DNA of 64,000 nucleotides from Snodgrassella alvi wkB2 (GCF_000600005.1 NZ_CP007446.1:1018894-1082893), one strand, 5' to 3'; shown: positions 9,859 through 21,324, numbered from the stretch's first letter. Program-made: numbers and translations. The notes: a model not told the origin generated them from the sequence alone.

Positions 9859-11766
9859 TTAATGAAGAGACAAGGCTTCTTGTTTCAGCTGGCTAATGAA
9901 TGTTTCAATATCCATCTGACCAAGATCTTCACCGCCGCGTTTGCGAACGGCAACCTTGTTGTCCTGTTTTTCTTTCTCGCCTATAACCAGTTGATAGGGT
10001 AGGCGTTGCGTACTGTTATCTCGGATTTTGTATCCAATTTTCTCATTACGCAAGTCTAAATGCACGCGGAACCCTTCTGCGGTTAATCGCGTGGCAAGTT
10101 GCTGACAATATTCGGTTTGTGCTTCAGTAATATTCATAATTACCATTTGTACAGGTGCCAGCCACAGTGGAAATGCACCTGCATGATGTTCAATCAGGAT
10201 GCCGATAAAGCGTTCCAGTGAACCCAGAATGGCGCGATGCAGCATTACCGGACGGGCTCGTCCGTTTTCTTCTGTTACATATTCTGCACCCAGACGTTCC
10301 GGAAGAACGAAATCCAGCTGAATGGTACCGCATTGCCATGAGCGACCTAATGCATCCTTAATATGGTACTCTACTTTAGGTCCGTAGAAAGCGCCTTCTC
10401 CGGGCAGTTCTTCCCAGGTTACACCACAGGCTGTCAGTGCATCACGCAGTCCTTGTTCAGCTTTGTCCCAGATGGCGTCAGAGCCAGCGCGCTTTTCCGG
10501 ACGCAAGGATAATTTAACCGCTACATCATTGAATTCGAACTGACGGTAAATACGCATTACCAGCTCATTGAATGCTTTTGCTTCACTGACAATCTGATCT
10601 TCGGTACAGAATATATGCGCATCATCCTGAGTAAAGCCGCGTACGCGCATCAGGCCATGCAGGGCACCAGATGGTTCATTACGATGACAAGAACCAAATT
10701 CAGCGAGACGCAGCGGTAAATCACGATATGAGCGCAGCCCCTGATTAAAAATCTGGATGTGACCAGGGCAGTTCATGGGTTTTACAGCATAAACACGTTT
10801 TTCTGATTCAGTAATAAACATGTTTTCTTTGTAGTTATCCCAGTGACCGGATTTTTCCCATAATGTGCGATCCATAATCATGGGTGTTTTGATTTCCTGA
10901 TAGCCGGCAGCAGACAGCTCGCGACGCATATGCTGTTCAATAACCTGCCACAGTGACCAGCCTTTGGGATGCCAGAATACCATACCCGGTGCTTCATCCT
11001 GCAAATGAAATAAATCCATTTGTTTTGCCAGTTTGCGGTGATCGCGTTTCTCTGCTTCTTCAATACGCTGGATGTAAGCATTCAGATCTTCTTTACTGGC
11101 CCAGGCGGTGCCGTAAATACGTTGCAGCTGTTCATTTTTAGCATCGCCGCGCCAGTAGGCGCCTGAAAGCTTGGTCAGTTTGAAATTCTTGAGGAAGCGA
11201 GTATTAGGGACATGAGGTCCGCGACACATGTCAACATATTCCTGATGGTAATACAGACCCATAGCTTTTTCATCGGGCATATCTTCAATCAGGCGCAGCT
11301 TATAATCTTCATGACGCTGCTTAAATACATTAATTACTTCTTCGCGCGGGGTAACTTTTTTAATTACATCATAATTTTGTGCAATCAATTCTTTCATGCG
11401 AGTTTCAATTGCAGCAATATCTTCGGGTGTAAACGGACGCTCGTACCAGATATCATAATAGAAGCCATCTTCAATTACCGGCCCGATAACCATTTTGGCT
11501 TCCGGATACAATTGTTTAACGGCATGACCAACCAGATGTGCACAGGAGTGACGAATGATTTCGACACCTTCTTTATCTTTGGCTGTAATGATGCTGACTT
11601 GAGCATCTTCTGTTACCTGATCACATGTATCTACCAGTTTGCCGTTAATCTTTCCGGCAATTGCGGCTTTGGCTAAGCCTGCACCTATGGAAGCGGCAAT
11701 GTCAGCTATGCTTAATGGCGCTTCAAACTGACGGACAGAACCGTCAGGCAGGGTGATGTTCAGCAT
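9859..11766 (-). CDS. thrS: Threonine-tRNA ligase
   Basis: 635 residues, full length. The TGS domain is at 1-60. The editing domain has [16 protein letters not shown] (the HxxxH pair) near residue 74. In the class II core, PMNCPGH supplies a zinc Cys and the motif 2 region carries [20 protein letters not shown]. The C-terminal anticodon domain begins around [13 protein letters not shown]. It charges tRNA-Thr and edits Ser-tRNA-Thr. It is the first gene of the thrS-infC-rpmI-rplT cluster, and no leader attenuator was recognised in the 199 bases upstream. Confidence 0.98.
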   Translation of the reverse strand: MLNITLPDGSVRQFEAPLSIADIAASIGAGLAKAAIAGKINGKLVDTCDQVTEDAQVSIITAKDKEGVEIIRHSCAHLVGHAVKQLYPEAKMVIGPVIEDGFYYDIWYERPFTPEDIAAIETRMKELIAQNYDVIKKVTPREEVINVFKQRHEDYKLRLIEDMPDEKAMGLYYHQEYVDMCRGPHVPNTRFLKNFKLTKLSGAYWRGDAKNEQLQRIYGTAWASKEDLNAYIQRIEEAEKRDHRKLAKQMDLFHLQDEAPGMVFWHPKGWSLWQVIEQHMRRELSAAGYQEIKTPMIMDRTLWEKSGHWDNYKENMFITESEKRVYAVKPMNCPGHIQIFNQGLRSYRDLPLRLAEFGSCHRNEPSGALHGLMRVRGFTQDDAHIFCTEDQIVSEAKAFNELVMRIYRQFEFNDVAVKLSLRPEKRAGSDAIWDKAEQGLRDALTACGVTWEELPGEGAFYGPKVEYHIKDALGRSWQCGTIQLDFVLPERLGAEYVTEENGRARPVMLHRAILGSLERFIGILIEHHAGAFPLWLAPVQMVIMNITEAQTEYCQQLATRLTAEGFRVHLDLRNEKIGYKIRDNSTQRLPYQLVIGEKEKQDNKVAVRKRGGEDLGQMDIETFISQLKQEALSLH

Positions 11767-11959
11767 GCATACTCCACAAACAACAGACCAGACTCGCTTA
11801 ATACAAGTGAGAAAATCAAATGGCTGCTTTTGATTATATTTATTAAGGGTAAATAGAAGCCAAAGTTACTTTGGTGCACTTTTGCTTCTGTTAAATAATT
11901 TATTTTAGCGATTTGGATTTTGCTTGGCAATGCTTGGTCGGCGAAATGTGGTGGTTTAG

Positions 11960-13123
<1,164 letters not shown>

Positions 13124-13246
13124 TCAGAAAAAGCACGGTAGCGACTATTGTCTTTATATGATAGAGGCAAATGATGTCAGGCTAGTGGTTATAATCTGCA
13201 GTTAGTAAATTTTTTGAATATTGTTGAGTTATAGTGGAGAGCAAGT

Positions 13247-14629
13247 ATGAGTGAAAAAGCCTGGTCAGGCCGTTTTCATGAACCGGTAAGTGAACTGGTT
13301 AAACAGTACACAGCATCAATAACTTTTGATAAACGTTTGGCACAATGTGATATTCAGGGTTCTCTGGCGCATGCACAGATGCTGCATCAGTCTGGCGTGC
13401 TTAGTGCAGAAGATCTTGCAGCAATTAAAACCGGTATGCAGGAAATCCTGGCAGAAATTGCTGCCGGTAAAATTGACTGGTCAGTAGATCTGGAAGATGT
13501 TCATATGAATGTGGAACATTTACTGACTCAGAAAGTAGGGGATGCCGGTAAACGTTTACATACAGGACGTAGTCGTAATGACCAGGTTGCTACGGATATT
13601 CGTTTGTGGTTGCGTGATGAAATAGACAGTATTGTTCTGTTAATTAAAGATTTACAATCTGCTTTGGTTGATCTGGCAGATAAAAATGCAGAAGTGGTGA
13701 TGCCAGGCTTTACTCATATGCAGGTAGCTCAGCCTGTAAGCTTCGGCCATCATATGCTGGCATATGTGGAAATGCTGGGACGTGATAGTGAACGGATGCT
13801 GGACTGCCGTCATCGTGTAAACCGTATGCCATTGGGTGCGGCTGCTCTGGCCGGAACGACATTTCCTATTCAACGCGAGATAACTGCTCAATTACTTGGT
13901 TTTGAAGAGATTTGCCAGAATTCTCTGGATGCAGTGTCTGATCGCGATTTTGCCATTGAGTTTACTGCTGCAGCATCCATTCTGATGGTACATCTTTCCC
14001 GTCTGAGTGAAGAGTTAATTTACTGGATGAGTCCGCGTTTTGGCTTTATTGACATTGCCGACCGGTTCTGTACCGGTTCCAGTATTATGCCGCAGAAAAA
14101 GAATCCCGATGTACCTGAGCTTGTACGTGGAAAAAGCGCAAGAGTTGTAGGACATCTGATGGGGCTGATTACTTTAATGAAATCACAGCCACTGGCATAC
14201 AACAAAGATAATCAGGAAGATAAGGAGCCGCTTTTTGATACAGTTGATACTTTGACAGATACTTTGCGTATTTACGCAGAGATGATGCGAGGTGTTAGCG
14301 TTAAACCTGAAAATATGCGTGCGGCAGTGTTGCAAGGCTTTGCGACAGCAACAGACCTGGCTGATTATCTGGTTAAAAAAGGTTTACCTTTTCGCGATAG
14401 TCATGAGGTCGTTGCACGTGCTGTCCGACTGGCAGAAGAGCAGCAAAGGGAATTAAGTGAGTTACCGCTGGATATATTACAGTCTTTCTCCGGCTTGATA
14501 GAAGAAGACGTTTATCAGGTACTTTCTCCTGAGGGCAGTCTTCATGCCCGTAATCATATTGGCGGTACTGCGCCGACTCAGGTACGCGCACAGATTGCTC
14601 GCTGGCGTCAGTATTTGCAGGCGGTTTAG
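13247..14629 (+). CDS. argH: Argininosuccinate lyase
   Basis: 460 residues, complete. It cleaves argininosuccinate to arginine and fumarate, the last step of arginine synthesis. The fumarase/aspartase superfamily signature [12 protein letters not shown] carries the catalytic Ser; other conserved blocks are [13 protein letters not shown] and [24 protein letters not shown] ribosome site precedes the ATG. It is the last core gene before the accessory block. Confidence 0.98.
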   Translation: MSEKAWSGRFHEPVSELVKQYTASITFDKRLAQCDIQGSLAHAQMLHQSGVLSAEDLAAIKTGMQEILAEIAAGKIDWSVDLEDVHMNVEHLLTQKVGDAGKRLHTGRSRNDQVATDIRLWLRDEIDSIVLLIKDLQSALVDLADKNAEVVMPGFTHMQVAQPVSFGHHMLAYVEMLGRDSERMLDCRHRVNRMPLGAAALAGTTFPIQREITAQLLGFEEICQNSLDAVSDRDFAIEFTAAASILMVHLSRLSEELIYWMSPRFGFIDIADRFCTGSSIMPQKKNPDVPELVRGKSARVVGHLMGLITLMKSQPLAYNKDNQEDKEPLFDTVDTLTDTLRIYAEMMRGVSVKPENMRAAVLQGFATATDLADYLVKKGLPFRDSHEVVARAVRLAEEQQRELSELPLDILQSFSGLIEEDVYQVLSPEGSLHARNHIGGTAPTQVRAQIARWRQYLQAV

Positions 14630-14755
14630 CGTTTGTTAAACCAGCTTAGCTGGTTATGAGGATATTAAAAAAAACGGGTCAGATATTTTTGTCTGATTTA
14701 TATTATTGGATTTAAATTCAGATTATCTCCTCTGAATAATTTGTCAGGATCAAAC

Positions 14756-14780
14756 AGCCGGTATGCAGTGCATACCGGCT
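14756..14780. terminator. Bidirectional hairpin between argH and the lipoprotein gene
   Basis: The perfect 11-base arms AGCCGGTATGC and GCATACCGGCT flank a 3-base loop. It lies between convergent genes. Another small palindrome (AACCAGC-TTA-GCTGGTT) directly follows argH. Confidence 0.65.
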
Positions 14781-14800
14781 TAAAGTATTAATTCAGATAA

Positions 14801-15535
14801 TTATATTTTTTTGGCTCTGAATACTATTGGTACAATTATTTTTATTGGTTTGTTTATATTTTTGATTTCTATTTGAATCTTAATACGATAGCTTGTACTA
14901 ATGAATTTTCCGTTTGAATCAAAATAGAAATCGCTTACCATTGGAAGAAATTGATATTCGAATTGATCTGAGTTATTTATAAAAAAATTATTTCTATCAG
15001 ATAATGAAGCAGCTATATTCTTTACAGCAGCGTCTAACTCAGGTTTATATTTACTATCAGGATATGCTTTGTATAACCTTTCTTTTAATATCGTAGAAAT
15101 ATTCAGGTTATCAAGATATGTTGTATTATGTTTCAAGCTTGCAATATTATCTGTATTCAGCTTGAGCTGATATTTTGCTTTTAGCCTTTTGCCGTACTTG
15201 TCAACATTTACCTTTTTGAAAGCATTGGGATTAATTGCTGCATAACTGTCATAAATATTTACTTTTTTGAAGACACCTTGATCGGCGGTGTAGCTATCAG
15301 ATGTATAATCGGGTAAATTTTTTAATAAATCTGATACAGAGATATCAGATATGGTTTCCTGTGATATTGGTGGTTGAATATCCTTGTTATTTATTGTTCG
15401 TTTATTGTCAGGTATGGTATCTGAAGCATGAGTAGATGGTTTTGTATCTAGTGAGTTTTCAATTATATGGCTACATGAAGAAACTATTTCTACAACTGCG
15501 AATATAAAAAAACATTTTTTAAATTTCACCCACAT
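14801..15535 (-). CDS. Putative lipoprotein of unknown function
   Basis: 244 residues. A signal peptide with lipobox VSSC puts Cys at about residue 21, suggesting a lipid-anchored envelope protein. A Ser/Thr/Asp-rich linker follows, then a repeated short motif (GVFKKVNIYDSYAAI and NAFKKVNVDKYGK, about residues 86-117). The folded part after about residue 125 ends in a strand-rich region (FYFDSNGKFISTSYRIKIQIEI, IVPIVFRA). I do not recognise the family. It lies alone between argH and the phage-like block in AT-rich DNA, so horizontal origin is plausible. Confidence 0.6.
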   Translation of the reverse strand: MWVKFKKCFFIFAVVEIVSSCSHIIENSLDTKPSTHASDTIPDNKRTINNKDIQPPISQETISDISVSDLLKNLPDYTSDSYTADQGVFKKVNIYDSYAAINPNAFKKVNVDKYGKRLKAKYQLKLNTDNIASLKHNTTYLDNLNISTILKERLYKAYPDSKYKPELDAAVKNIAASLSDRNNFFINNSDQFEYQFLPMVSDFYFDSNGKFISTSYRIKIQIEIKNINKPIKIIVPIVFRAKKI

Positions 15536-15884
15536 AGAAATTCCTTTAAATTAAGAAGAATTCTGACAATTAATAAAACATATTATCATTATTTATATAA
15601 ATTTTGCTTATATAATTTATTATTATATTTAAGATCAACAATAATTAGTCTTATATCATGGATAGCATTGCTCATATCAAATGTATTGATTTCTTATGAA
15701 GTATGTTTAATAGATAATGAGTGTTTAATAAAATATTATCTTATTTTGAATAGAAAACTAATTTAAGATAAATTTGTATTCACTTAATCAGTTGGATTTA
15801 TTTCATAGAAATTTAAGATTAAGTCATAAAGAATTTTAGCAGCTGATACAATGAATGTATTCATAAATCCTTTTGTTTATTTTA
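15536..15884. other. AT-rich intergenic stretch
   Basis: About 350 bases upstream of the lipoprotein gene. I see only AT-rich sequence and presumably the promoter of the minus-strand lipoprotein gene. Confidence 0.4.
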
Positions 15885-16133
15885 TTATTCAATCTTAGGG
15901 TAAAAGTAGTTTCGCAACCGGGCAAGCATATCCAGATCTGCTATTAAAGCACTACAATCTGCATAGCAATATTGCTGTAATAGCAGCGGATTTATCCAAT
16001 TCAGACGATTATCCAGGCGTTTACAAAGTTCTGTTTATAAACAGGTGTTGGTAAATTTTTCACTATTTTGCCATACATAGTTAATCAGTTCCTCGTCTGT
16101 AAAATGGTGTAAAGTTATTTTATTGTTAATCAT
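15885..16133 (-). pseudogene. Small phage-type gene interrupted by an in-frame stop
   Basis: An 83-codon frame on the minus strand starts MINNKITLHHFTDEELINYV and ends LARLRNYFYPKIE. It is interrupted by one TAA at codon 33 (16035-16037) and continues in the same frame with TELCKRLDNRL. The pattern FTDEELI...ELCKRL resembles small early-region proteins of Neisseria-type prophages. Either it is a recent nonsense mutation, or only the first 32 residues are made. I infer a decayed phage gene; the family is not certain. Confidence 0.45.
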
Positions 16134-16506
16134 TACTATGCCTCTAATATAACAGCGCTTATAAGATTATATTCTTTACTGTTCTTAACTTTTTTCTTAT
16201 TTTTTTCTCGTTTGATTTCCTCATGTTTCTCTTTATTAAATACTGGCTATCACATTTTTTTCAGATGATTAAAAGAACCTGATACTGATAAAGGTAGTCA
16301 AAAAATTGACCTGCATGATAATCAATAATTAATCAATGTTTCTCCTTTGTAGACCTGCTTATGTATTTTGGCAAATATACTATTTCATCATGCTTTTATT
16401 AATGAATAAATTAATATTTTTTATGTATTTAATCAAAATATGTTAAGTGTATTAATTTTATTCAAATCTATTTTTATTATGTTATCAGTACATATAGCAG
16501 TTGGTT

Positions 16507-16728
16507 TTAGCCTGAAATGGTTATATCGATTGGTTCCCAATCATCACTATTTTTACAAGATAACCAACTAAGAGATGTGTCGCCAATGTTGTACTCATTT
16601 TCTTCAGTTGTAGAAATAACTACTCCATGGCTTTCAGAAAAAAACAAAACAATAAATCCATAATCCGGATCTCTGCGAGCTACCGGATATGTAATTCTCT
16701 CGCTTGAAGGTTTGACGATTTCCAACAT
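16507..16728 (-). CDS. Small phage-associated protein
   Basis: 73 residues starting MLEIVKPSSERITYPVARRD from the ATG at 16728, preceded by AAGGAGC at the right distance; the frame is open 30 codons further upstream but without a ribosome site. The pattern (GFIVLFFSESHGVVISTT...YNIGDTSLSWLSC...WEPIDITISG) resembles short proteins of unknown role in the early regions of Neisseria prophages, where a GIGTVV...G..S..W....FEP core is common. It lies downstream of the first repressor on the same strand. Confidence 0.55.
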   Translation of the reverse strand: MLEIVKPSSERITYPVARRDPDYGFIVLFFSESHGVVISTTEENEYNIGDTSLSWLSCKNSDDWEPIDITISG

Positions 16729-17132
16729 AATTAGCTCCTTGAAAATATGATTAAGTGGTAGTAATAAAAATTTGCTATTACCAAGTTCTAAAAACTGAAA
16801 CATACTTATATGTGACAAATATGCTGTAGTTTTTAAACTCGCTTTAATTCTGTTTTGACTAAAGTTTATTTAGAAAATTAATTAACAAATAAAAAATATA
16901 CGAAAGTTATTTAACCTAAGTTTATGAAAAAAAATAATTAGTTTGGTCATAAATTTCTTCCTTTTTGAAGTTTTGTTTAATGTTAAAGCCATTGGTTCCT
17001 TAACTTTTCCATGTGTATATATTACAATTGTAATTAAATATTTGCAATCATTTTTGTGATAATTTAAGTGTAAATATTATAATTATTTGATTATTATATG
17101 TATTAAAAATTACTTTTGTGATTGAATGACGT
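16729..17132. other. AT-rich stretch with repressor half-sites
   Basis: No gene seen. It holds TGTGAT half-sites near 17050 (ATCATTTTTGTGATAAT) and 17115, like the palindrome before the repressor gene at 17850, and presumably the promoter of the small gene ending at 16507. Confidence 0.4.
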
Positions 17133-17158
17133 AAAAAAAACCGCTATTGGATAGCGGT
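17133..17158 (-). terminator. Terminator of the first repressor gene
   Basis: On the minus strand ACCGCTAT-CCA-ATAGCGGT is followed by eight T residues, 14 bases after the repressor stop. Confidence 0.85.
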
Positions 17159-17172
17159 ATGCATTTAGACTT

Positions 17173-17850
17173 TTAACCTCCTCGCCAGACCATCTTACCA
17201 AGCACTTTAAATTGATCATATGTTTCTTGTGTAACATGCATAGTTTCATAGTCACGATGATAGCTAATAATATCTATACCATTTTCTGTATTGCGTAATT
17301 CTTTTATATATAATCTGTTTTTATAGATTATTGCATATACACCGCCATCTACAATTTCCAGATCATTTATGTTTAACAAAATTGTATCCATGTCATAGAG
17401 TAATGGCTCCATAGATTCGCCACGGACATACATTGCTTTAAGAGATGACTCATCAAGCCCCTTTCTTTGTAACCAGCTTTCTCTGAAAAGCAATTTGTCA
17501 TGAGTATCACGAACTATCCAGGTTGCGTTACCCATACCTGCAGATAAACTAATATCATAATATGGAATCTTCACATATGCCCCAATACTGTTACTAATAT
17601 TTTTGTCAGAATAGCTACCAATTTCAGAGGATGACGGAACAACGCTTAAGTCCTTTACACCGTTTAATAAGTAATTCGGTGTGGTATCAAGAACCTCTGC
17701 AAGCTCTATGATTTTTTTGGTGCTTTTATTTCTGCCTGTTTCAATTTGAGCTATTGTACTTTGTGGAACGCCTGCCATTTTTGCTAATTTAGCCTGTGAA
17801 AGATTTTTACCCTCACGAAGCTTAGTCAGACGTTCGCCGAATGTGGTCAT
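17173..17850 (-). CDS. CI-like phage repressor 1 (XRE HTH plus S24 peptidase)
   Basis: 225 residues. The N-terminal helix-turn-helix is at about 5-60 (FGERLTKLREGKNLSQAKLA...STIAQIETGR). The C-terminal LexA/CI-type S24 domain has the nucleophile Ser in VRGESMEP and the Lys in RLYIKEL, so RecA-stimulated self-cleavage is possible. It is expected to hold a phage-type promoter silent and to be inactivated by DNA damage. A near-palindrome TTATCACAT-TTGTGATAA lies 29-46 bases upstream and is a likely operator. It is the first of three different repressors within 4 kb. Confidence 0.9.
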   Translation of the reverse strand: MTTFGERLTKLREGKNLSQAKLAKMAGVPQSTIAQIETGRNKSTKKIIELAEVLDTTPNYLLNGVKDLSVVPSSSEIGSYSDKNISNSIGAYVKIPYYDISLSAGMGNATWIVRDTHDKLLFRESWLQRKGLDESSLKAMYVRGESMEPLLYDMDTILLNINDLEIVDGGVYAIIYKNRLYIKELRNTENGIDIISYHRDYETMHVTQETYDQFKVLGKMVWRGG

Positions 17851-17878
17851 GGATCACTTTCTGAATAAAAGTCAAAAT

Positions 17879-17896
17879 TTATCACATTTGTGATAA
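17879..17896. promoter_or_regulatory. Probable operator of repressor 1
   Basis: TTATCACATTTGTGATAA is a palindrome with one central mismatch, just upstream of the repressor start. A degenerate copy lies near 17047-17060. The size and symmetry fit a CI-type dimer site; function is inferred from position. Confidence 0.55.
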
Positions 17897-18495
17897 TGCT
17901 TCAATAGCTTAATTTTATTATTTATTTAATATAATTGTATATAAAGATTTGTTTACAATTAATCAAAAATAAACGGTTGAACTATGTCTTACATTGTTAT
18001 AAGATATTGGTTTTATTATAATTTTATAAAATTTTTATTAAAAACAGTAACAACTATGCTATATGCTACTATTAATATTTAGAGCGATATATTAATCAGT
18101 AGAGTAGTAAGAGTTAATCAGAGCTAGTATGGTCATAGTTACCAATAAAAAGCGCTGCACTAATTTGCTATAAATAATTCAATTCTTAAATGATAATGGT
18201 TCATCTATTTTGTTATAAAAATAATATTTTGATTTTAATTATTTATTATAAGATTAAAATTTATTAACACATAATAAAACGGAATTAATTTTATGCATTA
18301 TGCTGAATTATATTAAACTAATTTGTAGAAAATATGAATTGATATAAATAAAATTCATTTTAACTAATCTTGATTTTTTCAGAATGATAGGGGATAATTC
18401 CCCTGATTCCAAAATATCTAAGCAAGTAATAAATATTTTTTATGTTTATTTAATGCTATAAGTCTTCATAAACTAGCAATAAACAAGTCAAATTC
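17897..18495. other. AT-rich intergenic region between two repressor genes
   Basis: About 600 bases with no open frame of note on either strand. It is strongly AT-rich and may be a decayed early-gene region; no clear terminator or repeat was recognised. Confidence 0.4.
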
Positions 18496-19113
18496 TTAGA
18501 CATATATTTTAAATTTTTCTATGACAACCCCGCAAATATAAAAGTTATCAGACATTTTAATAATCGGGTAGCGATTATTAAGTGGTTTCAAATAATGATA
18601 GCTACCCTCACTGATATACTGCTTAAACATGGCTTCGTTGTCATTTTCACGCACAATAACAAAACAGCCATCTTTTACAGAATGCTCTGGATCAACAATA
18701 ATTCTGTCGCCTGCGGTAAATTCAGGTTCCATGCTGTCACCTTTAATTTCAAGTGCAAATGCATGATTGCCGGGTTTGCGTAGTGTCGGTACCCAGATAA
18801 TATTGCTTTCTGTTAAAGCATTTTTGTCCAGCTGTTTGGTAGCATCTATCCATGATAGTAAAGGCACTTTATAACCATTAAACAAAATTTCGTTAGTTTC
18901 AAATGAACCAATACCAAAATGCTCAGGTTGAACAACATCGGCAAAATATGAAACCAGCTTGTCAATATGTGTTTTATCTACACGACCAGTCTGGATCCAA
19001 CTAGTTACTGAAGGCGGCTTGATTCCAAATGCACGAGCTACATCCGCTTTGCGGACACCTTTGAGTTCAATCGCCGATTTAATAGCCTCACCTAATTTTT
19101 TACCAGTATACAT
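18496..19113 (-). CDS. CI-like phage repressor 2 (HTH plus S24 peptidase)
   Basis: 205 residues. The N-terminal HTH at about 8-60 (LGEAIKSAIELKGVRKADVARAFGI split by PPSVTSWIQTGR) is of the CI/C2 type. The S24 domain has the nucleophile Ser in IKGDSMEP and the Lys in AMFKQYI. It is not a duplicate of repressor 1; the sequences differ throughout. Inverted TACCTAAT / ATTAGGCA half-sites lie 15-55 bases upstream and may be its operators. It faces the divergent plus-strand gene starting at 19491, an immunity-region layout. Confidence 0.88.
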   Translation of the reverse strand: MYTGKKLGEAIKSAIELKGVRKADVARAFGIKPPSVTSWIQTGRVDKTHIDKLVSYFADVVQPEHFGIGSFETNEILFNGYKVPLLSWIDATKQLDKNALTESNIIWVPTLRKPGNHAFALEIKGDSMEPEFTAGDRIIVDPEHSVKDGCFVIVRENDNEAMFKQYISEGSYHYLKPLNNRYPIIKMSDNFYICGVVIEKFKIYV

Positions 19114-19490
19114 AATTAACCCTTAGTTTTTACCTAATCTTATTTAGTGGTTGCATAATTAGGCAATGATTTGCATTTTATTAGTTATTGGCTTATTATT
19201 ATGACAATTTTGATAGATAATTACGGTTTTTATTAATCATAATCAATTTTATGTAAGGCATAAGCAAAGATATTTATTAAATTATATGAAAATATAAATG
19301 CATAATCTAATCAATAAGGAATATTTATAATATAAAAGAGGAATCAAATGATTTTGCAAAAAAATTTTTAACCAATATTTAATCTGAGAATATATTTTAA
19401 ATATTAATGCCTAATTAAAATATATAATAAATTAAAATATTTATTATAAAATTAAATTAATTAGCATATTTATTAAATTAAGGTATATCT
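19114..19490. promoter_or_regulatory. Divergent control region between repressor 2 and the gene at 19491
   Basis: 377 AT-rich bases. Near the repressor there are half-sites ACCTAAT (19129-19135) and ATTAGGCA (inverted, near 19160), and another GCCTAAT near 19410. These could be repressor 2 operators over divergent promoters. No gene seen. Confidence 0.4.
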
Positions 19491-19919
19491 ATGAAAGACT
19501 ATAAATTTGAAGTAGATCTGGCGGAAAATGTATTGCGTGCTTATGAATATTGCATGAGAGATACAATCAAAAAAGGACATTGCCGAAGTATAGAGTGGAA
19601 ATATCAGGCACAGACATCTAAAAAAAATGTTCAGCAGACACTTTATCCTACTTATCAGCCAGAAGTGTATGATATGGTAAAAGCATCTATGGGAAATCTG
19701 TTTTACAAGAATCGTGAAGCTTTTGCTTTATTATCCAGTAAGTACTGTAAATTAAGTCCCTTATATAAACGCCAGAATCAAAATACAATCAAACGTAATC
19801 AGCGTAGACGTTATTCCAGTAAGGACTGGAATGAGTCAATTGAACAAAGTTTGTGGCTTTTTTGGCAAGAAATGAAAACACAATCAGATTTTGAAAAATA
19901 TTTTCGGTTTTCTTCTTGA
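19491..19919 (+). CDS. Small phage-region protein; possible late antiterminator
   Basis: 142 residues, family not recognised. The protein is basic and helical, with VYDMVKASMGNLFYKNREAFALLSSKYC in the middle and a C-terminal helical part after NQRRRYSSKDWNESIEQSL. Length, basic character and position are compatible with a Q-type antitermination protein: it is divergent from a CI-type repressor, and a strong promoter plus short terminated RNA begins at its stop codon, as lambda Q is followed by pR'-tR'. This function is only inference from layout. Alternatives are a DNA-binding or endonuclease-type early protein. Confidence 0.5.
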   Translation: MKDYKFEVDLAENVLRAYEYCMRDTIKKGHCRSIEWKYQAQTSKKNVQQTLYPTYQPEVYDMVKASMGNLFYKNREAFALLSSKYCKLSPLYKRQNQNTIKRNQRRRYSSKDWNESIEQSLWLFWQEMKTQSDFEKYFRFSS

Positions 19920-19943
19920 CAATTAAATTACAAAGATTATAAT
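19916..19943 (+). promoter_or_regulatory. Strong sigma-70-type promoter of short RNA 1
   Basis: TTGACA (19916-19921), a 16-base spacer and TATAAT (19938-19943). The -35 box overlaps the stop codon of the preceding gene. Copy 2 at 24173-24200 has the same spacing. Confidence 0.8.
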
Positions 19944-19949
19944 ACATTT

Positions 19950-20014
19950 ATATTTTATAGGTATGCTTAACCTTAAACAGCTGATGATTAAAGTTCCCGA
20001 AAGGGAGCTTTTTT
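19950..20014 (+). ncRNA. Short terminated RNA, copy 1
   Basis: Predicted transcript of about 65 nt from the promoter at 19916-19943 to an intrinsic terminator AGTTCCC-GAAA-GGGAGCT followed by T6. It contains a block from 19959 (AGGTATGCTTAACCTTAAAC then AGCTGAT) that is identical in copy 2 at 24.2 kb. The terminator loop differs (GAAA versus GCAA) but stays a GNRA tetraloop. It resembles a lambda 6S/tR'-type leader RNA or a small regulatory RNA. A short frame starting MLNLKQL is also present in both copies but lacks a ribosome site. Confidence 0.6.
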
Positions 20015-20410
20015 GCGCCTTGAGATAGTGTTTTTCACTTCCTTTTATTATTAAGATAAATTTTATATTTCATTATTGAATGAGTAAAATTAAAGCAGGT
20101 ATATAGTTCAGTTTATATTTTATTTTTAAAGTATTATTTAATTAATCATTTTTGGATTCAATTTTAATTTTACATTTATATATTAATAAATTGAAATTAA
20201 ATATTTTTAAAATAGATTAAATTCCTGTATTTTAGAGTATATGGTATATAAATGTTAAAATTTTCAATTTATTAGTAAATTATAAAAATTTACTTATTAA
20301 TATTTTTAGAATCTTATATTTATATATTAAGTCAAATGCACATTTCTGGCACTCGACTTAATATCTGATGAAAGCATTTATTATTGATATTGAGGTTGTA
20401 ATTAAAGAGT
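20015..20410. other. AT-rich stretch with an inverted repeat downstream of repressor 3
   Basis: No gene seen. An inverted repeat with perfect 10-base arms (ATATTAAGTC at 20324-20333, GACTTAATAT at 20355-20364) has a 21-base loop; it may be a terminator for the minus-strand repressor or a protein-binding site. Confidence 0.45.
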
Positions 20411-21001
20411 TTATAAAAAGCCTCCTCTGTAAATGATTTGGCCGATTAATTCGATATCTTTTAATGTTACAGTTTCATCTGGATATTCATAGGAATTATA
20501 GCTTTTAATACGTATTTGCTGTTCAGGTAGGTTTTGCAGAATTTTGATTCTGAATAAATTACCTTGATTAAAAGCATAGATTTTTCCATCTATTAATTTT
20601 TTCTGCGAAGTATCAACTATGAGTTTATCTCCATCATTTAAAAGATTTTGCATTGAATTACCACTCATGATGACATAGAACAGATTATCCATATGAAATT
20701 TATGGGCAGTTATATCAGTTTTTAAAATAGTAATATGAGTATTTTCTGAATTTGCAGTTTGTTGAAATAAAGGTGGTATAGTTAAATAACTATTTTGATT
20801 ATCTTTAGAAGGCGCTAATGATTCAATATTGTGAAAATCAAGTATTTTCATAATTTTATTCATTGTATCTAGCCTAGGTATAACTTTGCCCAGCTCATAT
20901 CTGGATATCAAAGACGGGGTAATACAGGCTTTTTGAGCCAGTTCTTTTTGGGAAAGTCCCGCAGCCAGTCTGGCATTTTTTAGTTGATTAGCAAATTTCA
21001 T
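20411..21001 (-). CDS. CI-like phage repressor 3 (XRE HTH plus S24 peptidase)
   Basis: 196 residues. The N-terminal HTH is at about 4-58 (FANQLKNARLAAGLSQKELA...SLISRYELGK). The S24 domain has the Ser in IMSGNSMQNLL and the Lys in LFRIKIL, and it ends in IGQIIYRGGFL. It is divergent from the antirepressor gene at 21364. The 360 bases between them carry four dyads (21052-21154) that look like its operators. It probably represses the antirepressor-lysis segment; the interaction with the antirepressor is inferred from position. Confidence 0.9.
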   Translation of the reverse strand: MKFANQLKNARLAAGLSQKELAQKACITPSLISRYELGKVIPRLDTMNKIMKILDFHNIESLAPSKDNQNSYLTIPPLFQQTANSENTHITILKTDITAHKFHMDNLFYVIMSGNSMQNLLNDGDKLIVDTSQKKLIDGKIYAFNQGNLFRIKILQNLPEQQIRIKSYNSYEYPDETVTLKDIELIGQIIYRGGFL

Positions 21002-21051
21002 AATATAAGCATAATTGATTAATAGTGGAAAAATGATAATGAATGATAAAA

Positions 21052-21154
21052 TATGGCTCTAAAAGACCATAAAGTGCTTGTAATTATCTTTTATAAATTT
21101 TAATATAGCCATATATGGTTATTTTGATAACCAATTAAGGTTATATTACCTTAA
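21052..21154. promoter_or_regulatory. Operator cluster between repressor 3 and the antirepressor
   Basis: Four dyads in about 100 bases: TATGG-N10-CCATA (21052-21071), ATAGCCATATATGGTTAT (21105-21122), TGGTTAT-TTTG-ATAACCA (21116-21133) and TTAAGGT-TATATT-ACCTTAA (21135-21154). Overlapping symmetric sites in a divergent control region suggest repressor and antirepressor-type switching. Confidence 0.55.
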
Positions 21155-21294
21155 ACTAACATAGAGTTAAAACAGCTATTCAACTTATTATATAGTTTTT
21201 GTAAATATATTTTATTAAGTATTGGTTAATTTGTATAAGGTTAAAATTGAATAAATTAAATTTAGATACATAGAATTTATTTTTAAAAAGGAAA

Positions 21295-21324
21295 ATACCT
21301 CAAAGGCTGCCACCTATGAGGTAT
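21295..21324 (+). promoter_or_regulatory. Hairpin in the antirepressor leader
   Basis: The 8-base arms ATACCTCA and TGAGGTAT flank a 14-base loop, about 40 bases before the antirepressor start. There is no T-run, so a terminator is unlikely; it may affect translation or mRNA stability. Confidence 0.4.

Noticed and set aside
19961-20032. A small peptide gene MLNLKQL... in the short RNA
   Set aside because: A similar frame exists in both copies, but there is no ribosome site and the codons run through the terminator hairpin.
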